This document shows, piece by piece, positions 53,889-60,833 of a stretch of DNA of 64,000 nt; position 1 is the first letter of the stretch; the number at the start of each line of letters is the position of its first letter. The stretch is taken from assembly GCF_003412465.1 (NCBI RefSeq), contig NZ_QTJV01000009.1:372001-436000 (forward strand), given 5' to 3'. Position numbers and translations under genes: made by a program. The DNA is from Chitinophaga silvisoli (GTDB taxonomy: Bacteria; Bacteroidota; Bacteroidia; Chitinophagales; Chitinophagaceae). Under the pieces are notes generated by a model, which had not been told where the DNA came from, searched no databases, and was given only the letters and a program-made list of their open reading frames with translations.

Positions 53889-54833
53889 TCAATTTGCCTG
53901 TAAGCTCCTGATATATTGCTTTACCAGCTGGAGTCCTTCCTGGTGCACAATGGTAGTTCCAATCTTAGGCATATGGAGCTCCCCCATTGTCGTCATCCTG
54001 ATGATCATATTCTGCTTATTGAATTCAATCCCGGTCTGGTTGTAGGGGGTAAAATACCCCAACATCAAAGAGGTATTAGCTGCCATCCCTGTAGAAGAAT
54101 GACAATGGGCACAATTGATCTCAAGATAAGCACGGGCCCTGGCCGTAATGGAAACTGAAGTGTCGTTATAGTCAGGCAGGACCGAAATGGAACGCACATC
54201 AGCAGGTGCAAGGATGTCTTTATGCATGAGATAGCTCAACTGGTTTTGCCTGATCCCCTCTCTGTTTACAATGATATTTAAGTTGGCTGCTTTGGGTCCT
54301 ATCGGGCTGAGATCATGTCCCGATCTGTGGCAGGAGGCACAGTCGGCCTGTGCCGGGATCCGGTATGCAATTGTCCTGTTCTTGCCTAAAGTGACAGGCA
54401 CAGTGGCCCCCTCATTCAAGAGCCTGGCATCCTGCTGATCTTCATTCCAGCGATAGGTGGCTGCATTCCATTTATTGTGCTGCAGCAGGAGCAGGCGGGT
54501 TTCGATGATTTGTCTGCTACTGTCTTTTGTGTAATAAAATGTTTTGGCAATGATAGTACCATCGGGAAAGACGGGCAGACTATCACCCTGCAGGATGATC
54601 TTTGTGCCGGCAGGTATTTTCAGGAGGCGTTGCTTTTCAGCATAGTCTGTAAACAGTGTGGAAGCAATCTCTATTGTGGTCACTCCGGCTGCCGGTACCA
54701 ATGCTGTTTTAAAGAGTCCATATTCCGACAACTTATCTTTGAAGGTGATGTTGTTGCTGATTACCTGTGAGGCGTTGTTACAGGCCATCATCATCAGCAC
54801 AACAACCACAGCGATATACTTACCTTGTTTCAT
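53889..54833 (-). CDS. Di-heme cytochrome c-like lipoprotein
   Basis: 314 residues. Lipoprotein signal (VLMMMACNN, Cys18). Two CxxCH heme-binding motifs, CASCH (165-169) and CAHCH (241-245), each with surrounding sequence usual for c-type cytochromes; a Met in MTTMGELHMPKIG may be a distal ligand. The N-terminal 140 residues form a beta-rich domain (KIPAGTKIILQGDSLPVFPD). It resembles the SO2930-type/PQQ-less cytochrome domains seen in Bacteroidetes of unknown role. Starts inside the 3' end of the DUF3817 gene (14-bp overlap). Confidence 0.85.
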   Translation of the reverse strand: MKQGKYIAVVVVLMMMACNNASQVISNNITFKDKLSEYGLFKTALVPAAGVTTIEIASTLFTDYAEKQRLLKIPAGTKIILQGDSLPVFPDGTIIAKTFYYTKDSSRQIIETRLLLLQHNKWNAATYRWNEDQQDARLLNEGATVPVTLGKNRTIAYRIPAQADCASCHRSGHDLSPIGPKAANLNIIVNREGIRQNQLSYLMHKDILAPADVRSISVLPDYNDTSVSITARARAYLEINCAHCHSSTGMAANTSLMLGYFTPYNQTGIEFNKQNMIIRMTTMGELHMPKIGTTIVHQEGLQLVKQYIRSLQAN

Positions 54834-55140
54834 TGTTTGCCGTAGGTGCCAGGATATACTTATCGATATAAAAGGTACCGAATGGAATAATGCAGCCGAG
54901 TAACACCTTCCAGGAGGTTTCGGAAAATTTCCAGCGGTAGGTTACGCCTACACTGAGAGTGGTAAAGACGAATAAGGTAAAGAGTAATCCATGAATGGGT
55001 CCCATTACTTTTACCATAGCTGGCTGACCTGCCCAATATTTTAATGGTACGGCGATAAAGAGCAATATGATCAGGGAGATTCCTTCCAGGAATGAGATGA
55101 TCCTTAGACGACCAATGGGTGTCTTGAAAAGATGTAGCAT
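54820..55140 (-). CDS. DUF3817 family membrane protein
   Basis: 106 residues with three membrane helices (about 13-32, 45-65, 79-95). Sequences LRIISFLEGISLIILLFIAV and MGPIHGLLFTLFVF are typical of the DUF3817/YdzA-like family. Function unknown. Between the cytochrome and the first gene of the operon, overlapping the cytochrome start by 14 bp and 15 bp after the upstream gene. Confidence 0.85.
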   Translation of the reverse strand: MLHLFKTPIGRLRIISFLEGISLIILLFIAVPLKYWAGQPAMVKVMGPIHGLLFTLFVFTTLSVGVTYRWKFSETSWKVLLGCIIPFGTFYIDKYILAPTANNETR

Positions 55141-55155
55141 AAGTTTGATTAGGTT

Positions 55156-55620
55156 TTAGAATGATCGGAAATAAGGCCGGTTAGCCAAGGGCGAAAACGG
55201 CCATGGTATAGCGATCAATATGATCAGTAGTGCGATTGAAAACCATACCAGTATTGTTTGAAACTTCTTTTTGTCCGTCTCCATCCGCTTTGCCTTCGCG
55301 GAACCTATTGTCATAATAACAATAGCAATTACCATCAGTATGATGTGTATGTAGCGAAAGAAGGTATGCTCACTCACGATCTCATGGGAGGATGCATCCA
55401 CTACATTGTATTTGACGATAGGACTTATTATATAGAGGTAAAGGCCAAGCATTAACTGGATGTGCCCGAGGGTGGCGGTAAGATGCCTGACGGTATTGTT
55501 CAGCGGAGAAAAAACCTTGCCTGCGCGAAGCCCATTTACTGCCATAACAATTGCATAGACAAGGCTGATGAGCACAAGATAACGGTTTGCTGAGTGTAAA
55601 AATAAAAAGGTCTGATGCAT
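55156..55620 (-). CDS. Four-helix membrane protein, cytochrome b-like
   Basis: 154 residues with four membrane helices. His residues lie in or near them: HSANRYLVL, HLTATLGHIQLMLGLYLY, and YIHIILMVIAIVI. This pattern suggests a heme-b-binding four-helix bundle, which would fit electron transfer with the di-heme lipoprotein two genes down; family not named. The start at 55620 (MHQTFLFLHSANRY) was preferred to one 13 codons upstream because that would start inside the -7 element. First gene of the operon. Confidence 0.75.
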   Translation of the reverse strand: MHQTFLFLHSANRYLVLISLVYAIVMAVNGLRAGKVFSPLNNTVRHLTATLGHIQLMLGLYLYIISPIVKYNVVDASSHEIVSEHTFFRYIHIILMVIAIVIMTIGSAKAKRMETDKKKFQTILVWFSIALLIILIAIPWPFSPLANRPYFRSF

Positions 55621-55639
55621 TGCTATTTTATTGACAAGG

Positions 55640-55647
55640 CAAAAGTA
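55640..55647 (-). promoter_or_regulatory. -7 element of the cytochrome operon
   Basis: TACTTTTG on the minus strand, an exact TAnnTTTG match, 19 bp before the start codon. Confidence 0.55.
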
Positions 55648-55651
55648 AATA

Positions 55652-55677
55652 AAAAACATACTAGTTAGTATGTTTTT
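55652..55677. promoter_or_regulatory. TetR-type palindromic operator
   Basis: Perfect inverted repeat with 12-bp arms (55652-55663 and 55666-55677) around a 2-bp centre; the core CATACTAGTTAGTATG is of the form usually bound by TetR repressors. It starts 4 bp upstream of the -7 element and covers the spacer and -33 position, so binding would block RNA polymerase. The TetR gene at 53163 is the obvious candidate. Confidence 0.8.
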
Positions 55678-55700
55678 AAAATTTTTCTTTTTGGGGCAAT

Positions 55701-55727
55701 AAAAAAAGGCAGCGTCACCGCTGCCTT
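55701..55727 (-). terminator. Terminator of the FabH gene
   Basis: Perfect 9-bp stem (55706-55714 and 55719-55727) with a 4-nt loop and a run of seven T on the minus strand. Confidence 0.88.
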
Positions 55728-55752
55728 CTACTATTAAAACATCAAACTATTC

Positions 55753-56805
55753 TTAGATACTCATTGGTGCGCTTTCGGGCAAAGCACATTCAAACTTTTC
55801 CTTTTTTGCGCAGAGTTGTCCCCATTTCAAACAGGTAGCGCCCCACGAAAATCCGGCACCGAATGTGGTGATCAGTAAATTCTGACCGGGTTGGAAATCT
55901 TCTGCAAAGTCCCACAACACGAGGGGCACAGTAGCGGAAGTCGTATTCCCGTATTTTTCTATGTTGATTTTAACTTTTTCGAATGGGATATTGAGTCTTT
56001 CGCTGACAGCCTGGATAATTCTTTTATTAGCCTGGTGAGGAATGACCCAATCAATTTCTTCTACATCCATGTCATTGAGATGCAGGGCTTCGCTGGAGGC
56101 TGAGGCCATAGATTCAACTGCATTTTTGAACACCAGGGCACCATTTTGTTTGATATAGTGCGCTCTTTCCTGTACGGTTTCGTTGGTAGCAGGGAACCTG
56201 GATCCGCCGGCTTTTACCAGCAGGGAATCTGTGCCACTTCCATCAGTCTTCATCACGCTTTCCATCACGCCATAATCTTCAGTAGTTGGCTCGAGCAAAA
56301 CTGCTCCTGCGCCATCGCCAAAGAGGATGCAGCTGTTACGGTCTTTATAGTCAACGATAGAGCTCATTTTGTCGGCCCCGACTACGATGACTTTTTTGTA
56401 CCTGCCACTTTCGATCAGGCTTGCCCCGGTGGTGAGGCCGAATAAAAAGCCGCTGCAGGCGCCATTGAGGTCAAAACCGAAGGCATTGATAAGACCGCTT
56501 TTTTTACAGACGAGGCTACTGGCGGGAGACAGTAAATGGTCGGGCGTAGCGGTGGCCAGGATGACCGCTTCAATTTCTTCAGGTTTAACCTTATAGTTAT
56601 CGAGTAAGTTTCGAATAGCTGATGCTGCCAGATCTGAGGTAGCCTCATCCTCTGCATTTGCAATACGTCGTTCTTCTATGCCTGTGCGCTGTTTGATCCA
56701 TTCATCGGAAGTATCCACAATTGTCGATAAAAACTGGTTGGTCAGTATTGTCGAGGGTACATAGCCTCCTAGTGCGCTGATGGTAGCTCTGATCTCCTTT
56801 CTCAT
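55753..56805 (-). CDS. fabH: 3-oxoacyl-ACP synthase III (FabH-like)
   Basis: 350 residues. Catalytic triad complete: Cys117 (NGACSGF), His257 (PHQANKR) and Asn287 (KYGNTTSAT). It starts fatty-acid elongation by condensing an acyl-CoA with malonyl-ACP. The protein ends with a roughly 20-residue tail (after CLKWG) that is longer than in E. coli FabH (317 residues). It stands alone, not beside plsX, rpmF or fabD, which suggests an accessory copy, though KAS III genes are often scattered in Bacteroidetes. Promoter with TACCTTTG at 56839-56846. Confidence 0.92.
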   Translation of the reverse strand: MRKEIRATISALGGYVPSTILTNQFLSTIVDTSDEWIKQRTGIEERRIANAEDEATSDLAASAIRNLLDNYKVKPEEIEAVILATATPDHLLSPASSLVCKKSGLINAFGFDLNGACSGFLFGLTTGASLIESGRYKKVIVVGADKMSSIVDYKDRNSCILFGDGAGAVLLEPTTEDYGVMESVMKTDGSGTDSLLVKAGGSRFPATNETVQERAHYIKQNGALVFKNAVESMASASSEALHLNDMDVEEIDWVIPHQANKRIIQAVSERLNIPFEKVKINIEKYGNTTSATVPLVLWDFAEDFQPGQNLLITTFGAGFSWGATCLKWGQLCAKKEKFECALPESAPMSI

Positions 56806-56838
56806 TTACATTAAATCTATCACAGAAAATTTGGGATG

Positions 56839-56846
56839 CAAAGGTA
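56839..56846 (-). promoter_or_regulatory. -7 element of the FabH gene
   Basis: TACCTTTG on the minus strand, identical to that of the APC permease promoter, 33 bp before the start codon. The -33 box is not clear. Confidence 0.45.
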
Positions 56847-57087
56847 ACTTAAAGTAAAAGTAGTTGAGTTTTTTTTTCATCAAATTTAGGACCGGCGAGT
56901 CAAACTCATTGATTTTAATTATTTATATATGAATTTTATTGTTTAAAACGTGGATTTTGACCCAGATTGGGGAGCGGAAAACTGGTTATTTGGGGCAGAA
57001 TTCTCATTTCGGGTAAAATACTTGCTTCAGGCAAGGTACCATATGTAGCTATTTTATGTATTTTGTCTCCAGCCTAAACATGCTGTA

Positions 57088-58899
57088 ATGAGAACAAAGT
57101 ACTGCCTGCTTTTATTAATATTCCACGGTCTCTTCTTATCAACATCATTAGCCCAGACCGCAAAATTGCCAACACGATGGACGAAAGCCGCGATGTCGGC
57201 CACGACCCCTTTTCCTGAATATCCACGGCCGCAGCTGGAGCGGAAGGACTGGATGTGTTTAAATGGGAAATGGGACTACATTGGTGGCGAAAAGGTGGCC
57301 AGCGCCCTTAACCCGGCTAAGCCAATAAGCTTTGGGGACAAGGCAGAGAAAATCCTGGTGCCTTATTGCCCGGAGTCTGTGCTTTCCGGCATTGAGCGTA
57401 AGCAGGAAATCAATATGTGGTATCGCCGCACATTTGACATTCCTCTTGCCTGGAAAGGTAAGCAGGTGATTGCCAACTTCGAGGCGGTAGATCATGATGC
57501 TACGGTATTTGTGAACGGGGAAAAAGCCGGGTCTCACGCCGGCGGCTATAGTTCCTTTCATATCAACATCACCAGGTGGTTGAAGGCAGGGAGCAATACG
57601 ATCATCGTAGCTGCACATGATCCTAATGATGGAAGAACGCCTTCGGGTAAAAATGGCCCGCGGGGTGATTATACTTTTACTTCAGGGATCTGGCAAAGTG
57701 TATGGCTGGAACCGGTGAGTGAGCATTATATCAGAAACATCCGGCTCTTGCCTGACCTGGCAAACAGCAGGCTGGAAGTATTTGTAGATGCAGATAATGC
57801 GCAAGTGAGGGCCACTGCATTGGACGGGGGAAAAGCGGTGTCTGAAATTACCGGCCGCGCAGGTACGAAAATCTATGTGCCCCTTAAAGATCCTAAACTA
57901 TGGTCTCCCACCAGTCCTTTTCTATATGATCTGAAAATAACACTGAGTGACAGCAAGGGCAAGATCACTGATGAGGTCAGCAGTTATTTTGGTATGCGGG
58001 ATATTCGACTCGGCAAGGTGGATGGAGTGGTACGACCACTGCTGAATAAGCAGTTTGTGATGCAGATTGGATTGCTGGACCAGGGATATTGGCCGGATGG
58101 TATCCTGACAGCGCCTACAGAGGAAGCATTGAAGTTTGATATTGAATTTACAAAAAAGGCGGGCTTCAATTTAATCAGGAAGCATATGAAGACGGAGCCG
58201 AAGCGATTTTATTATTGGGCGGATAAACTGGGCTTGTTAGTCTGGCAGGATATGCCGGCGATCTGGTATCAGCATGAAGATACAGCCAATGCGAGAAGCA
58301 CTTTCAGGAAAGAACTGACGGCTATGATGGATGATCTGTACAACGCTCCATCTATCATTACCTGGGTGCCTTTCAATGAAAACTGGGGGGCATTTGATGT
58401 AAGGGAAATCACTGACTGGGTAAAGCAGCTCGATCCTTCAAGACTGGTAAATGGCAATTCCGGCTTTAATAATAATCCGGGGTATCAGCAGGCTGCAGGA
58501 GATCCGGGGAATGGAGATTTTGTAGATACGCACATTTATGTCGGTCCATACGGAGCATCTGTACCCGATGAAAAGAGGGCGGCCTCCCTGGGAGAATTTG
58601 GGGGTGTCGGATTGTTTGTACGGGGCCATATGTGGCCGGTGGAAAATAATGCATATGATTATGCGCCGACAAAGGAAGCGCTGACGGACAGATATGTATT
58701 GCTCATGGACCAGGTAGAACAGCTGATGAGGTATAAAGGGCTCAGTATTGCGATTTATACACAGACGACTGATGTGGAACATGAAGTGAATGGGATGCTG
58801 ACTTATGACAGGGAGGTTGAAAAGATGAACATTGCAAGAGTGAAGGAAGCAAATGAAGCGGTGATTAAAGCGGGCAACTCATTGCCGGCACACCCTTAA
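57088..58899 (+). CDS. Glycoside hydrolase family 2 enzyme (beta-galactosidase-like)
   Basis: 603 residues, secreted (signal peptide ends near SLAQ, residue 23). Jelly-roll sugar-binding domain (about 45-210, WMCLNGKWDY and VFVNGEKAGSHAGGYSSFHI), Ig-like domain (about 213-305), then the barrel with acid/base Glu431 (WVPFNENWGAF) and nucleophile Glu503 (ASLGEFGGVG). It is shorter than LacZ and lacks the C-terminal domains, like many Bacteroidetes GH2 enzymes whose substrate differs (beta-galactoside, beta-glucuronide or others), so activity is inferred from the fold only. Single gene followed by an inverted-repeat element. Confidence 0.92.
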   Translation: MRTKYCLLLLIFHGLFLSTSLAQTAKLPTRWTKAAMSATTPFPEYPRPQLERKDWMCLNGKWDYIGGEKVASALNPAKPISFGDKAEKILVPYCPESVLSGIERKQEINMWYRRTFDIPLAWKGKQVIANFEAVDHDATVFVNGEKAGSHAGGYSSFHINITRWLKAGSNTIIVAAHDPNDGRTPSGKNGPRGDYTFTSGIWQSVWLEPVSEHYIRNIRLLPDLANSRLEVFVDADNAQVRATALDGGKAVSEITGRAGTKIYVPLKDPKLWSPTSPFLYDLKITLSDSKGKITDEVSSYFGMRDIRLGKVDGVVRPLLNKQFVMQIGLLDQGYWPDGILTAPTEEALKFDIEFTKKAGFNLIRKHMKTEPKRFYYWADKLGLLVWQDMPAIWYQHEDTANARSTFRKELTAMMDDLYNAPSIITWVPFNENWGAFDVREITDWVKQLDPSRLVNGNSGFNNNPGYQQAAGDPGNGDFVDTHIYVGPYGASVPDEKRAASLGEFGGVGLFVRGHMWPVENNAYDYAPTKEALTDRYVLLMDQVEQLMRYKGLSIAIYTQTTDVEHEVNGMLTYDREVEKMNIARVKEANEAVIKAGNSLPAHP

Positions 58900-58915
58900 G
58901 TTGCGGAAAATAAAT

Positions 58916-59024
58916 AGAGGATGTACCAAAAGTAAAATTTCCTGGATTTAATCCGTGGACCTGATGGAGAGTATTTTATTTATGTAATGCTCAATGCCTT
59001 CAGATTACTTTTGATACAACCTCT
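58916..59024. mobile_element. MITE-like element (109 bp, 20-bp terminal inverted repeats)
   Basis: Terminal arms 58916-58935 and 59005-59024 match at 18 of 20 positions as inverted repeats (AGAGG-TGTA-CAAAAGTAA) and enclose 69 bp without a reading frame. The end sequence GAGG(A/T)TGTA(C/T)CAAAAGT is like the termini of several IS families (IS1182/IS5-like). No target duplication could be recognised. It sits in the gap between the convergent GH2 and ExbD genes, so a terminator role is a second possibility. Confidence 0.55.
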
Positions 59025-59030
59025 CTTCTA

Positions 59031-59687
59031 CTAATGCCTGGCAAGGGCTGCCCTTTCCTGTGCCGCTGCTGTTCCTTCAGGTGCAGCTTCCAGGTTGGTA
59101 ACCAGATTAACATGCTGAATGTTTTTCTGTTTAAATGTTTCAAGGACTCTCTTCACCACCGGATAGGGCGTTTCATTGTCTGCCTTGATACAATATTTCA
59201 ATTGCTTAATATTGCTGGTTTGCGCCGCACGGCCGTATTCAATCCAGGACACTAATTCATTATTAGTAGAATCGGTTGGAATTCCTTTTTCCATGGGGGA
59301 TCCTTTTCTATCATTGGACTTGAGGGAAAGATAGGCTTTCAGGTGTTGAAAATCTGTTCCTACTGAAGCTCCCATTGTAAAGTTAATCATCTGGGATTCT
59401 GACAATCCCAGTTTAAACTGATCATTGAGATCCTGAATTAACTTTTGACGTTGTGGTTGTCCCTGCATGTCAAAAAATACCCGACCGTTTTTATCGATAC
59501 TGATTAATATTACATCTGCATCTGGTAACAGGGCAGTGTTAATTGAAGAAGGTGTAACGATTGCAACAGGTTCATCCGGTTTGAAAGTGGTGGTCATGAT
59601 AAAGAAATTAAGGAGTAGAAACACCACGTCGCACATCGCAGTCATATCAACTGATGTAGATTTCCTGGCTAATTTAGCTCTGGCCAT
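59031..59687 (-). CDS. ExbD/TolR-like biopolymer transport protein
   Basis: 218 residues, longer than E. coli ExbD (141). One membrane helix (about 15-33) with the functional Asp20 in VDMTAMCDVVFLLLNFFIMT. The periplasmic part (34-218) has an insert of about 60 residues (QHLKAYLSLKSNDRKGSPME to QTSNIKQLKYCIKAD) relative to the short form. It would energise TonB-dependent transport or a Tol system with an ExbB/TolQ partner, but no such partner or TonB gene is in the window. Confidence 0.88.
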   Translation of the reverse strand: MARAKLARKSTSVDMTAMCDVVFLLLNFFIMTTTFKPDEPVAIVTPSSINTALLPDADVILISIDKNGRVFFDMQGQPQRQKLIQDLNDQFKLGLSESQMINFTMGASVGTDFQHLKAYLSLKSNDRKGSPMEKGIPTDSTNNELVSWIEYGRAAQTSNIKQLKYCIKADNETPYPVVKRVLETFKQKNIQHVNLVTNLEAAPEGTAAAQERAALARH

Positions 59688-59837
59688 AATATTGATTTTT
59701 GAATTTTAATGCATGGAGGTTCCATTACCGGATCTGGTCCCGTATTCATGACATTTTCTATTGCAAGTTGCAAATTGAAGTGCGGGCAACCAATAGACAT
59801 ATTACGCCAGTATATGTCTATTTCACGCCCACAGGTA

Positions 59838-60749
59838 TCAGGACCATAACAGGCCTCTGTATTCGCTGGGGCTTATTCCTGTGGCTCTTTTGAAGAATTT
59901 ACTAAAGAAGAACTGATCGCTGAATGCCAGTTCACCGGCAATTTTACTGATGGGGTCAGACAGGTTACTTAACATGATTTTGGCTTCTGCTATGACCATT
60001 TGGGTAATGACTTCACTGGTTGATTTGCCCAGGATTTCCTTTACACATTTAGTGAGGTATTTAGGAGTGACGTTTAGTTTTTCAGCATAGAAGTCTACCT
60101 CCCTCCTGTTCTTAAAGTGTGTGGTGAGTTCAGCATAGAATTTCTTGACCAGGACTTCTTTGCTATTCAATTGAATCTGTTTGCCAGAGAATTTTTTATG
60201 GATCACGGAGGCTATTTCGAAGAAGAGGACTTTGAACAGGTTAATCAGCAGTTCACCAATAAAAGGGTGGTCTTTGGGCAAATTATTCTTAATGGAGAGC
60301 TGGTCCATGATGGTTTTAATGTTGTGTACCTCTTCGGGCAGGAGTGCATGAACGGGCATGTGTTGCCTGGTGTATACGCCAAATCCATCCATATATTTTT
60401 TATTCAGGGCGGCTTCGGTGAGGAGGGTGATGGTGAAGTCGATAGCGGTGAATGCGCATTTCCGGAAATCGTTCAGGAATTCGGCGATGACATTCGGGGC
60501 GAAGAGTAAGAGTGAATTGGCAGGGATGTCGTATTCGACAAGATTTAATCTCATTTTGAGTATACCACTGGTGACCAGGATGACGGTATAATGGTCTAAA
60601 CGAAATGGGATGGAGATTTCTGGTTCTATCCGGAGATTCTCATTGTTGAAGATATTAAATTCCCTACTATGTTTGCTATCGGCAGCGAGCATGATCTCTT
60701 CTATTGTATATACCCTGATTGCGTTTGACCTGGGAGTCCCCTTTTTCAT
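59838..60749 (-). CDS. AraC family regulator
   Basis: 303 residues. N-terminal beta half (about 40-125, YTVILVTSGILKMRLNLVEY) and C-terminal AraC HTH domain (about 205-302, KLNVTPKYLTKCVKEILG and GELAFSDQFFFSKFFKRATG). It precedes the orphan ExbD by 150 bp on the same strand. Whether it controls ExbD is unknown. Confidence 0.92.
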   Translation of the reverse strand: MKKGTPRSNAIRVYTIEEIMLAADSKHSREFNIFNNENLRIEPEISIPFRLDHYTVILVTSGILKMRLNLVEYDIPANSLLLFAPNVIAEFLNDFRKCAFTAIDFTITLLTEAALNKKYMDGFGVYTRQHMPVHALLPEEVHNIKTIMDQLSIKNNLPKDHPFIGELLINLFKVLFFEIASVIHKKFSGKQIQLNSKEVLVKKFYAELTTHFKNRREVDFYAEKLNVTPKYLTKCVKEILGKSTSEVITQMVIAEAKIMLSNLSDPISKIAGELAFSDQFFFSKFFKRATGISPSEYRGLLWS

Positions 60750-60797
60750 GCTGCCAAAGTAATTATTTAAACCATATTTTTAATAGATGTATATTAG

Positions 60798-60833
60798 AAA
60801 AAGGGGGCATCTTTTTATAGATGCCCCCTTTTT
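60798..60833 (-). terminator. Terminator of the AsmA-like gene
   Basis: Perfect 15-bp stem (60798-60812 and 60819-60833) with a 6-nt loop; its flanks are A and T runs so it ends transcription of the minus-strand gene. Confidence 0.9.
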
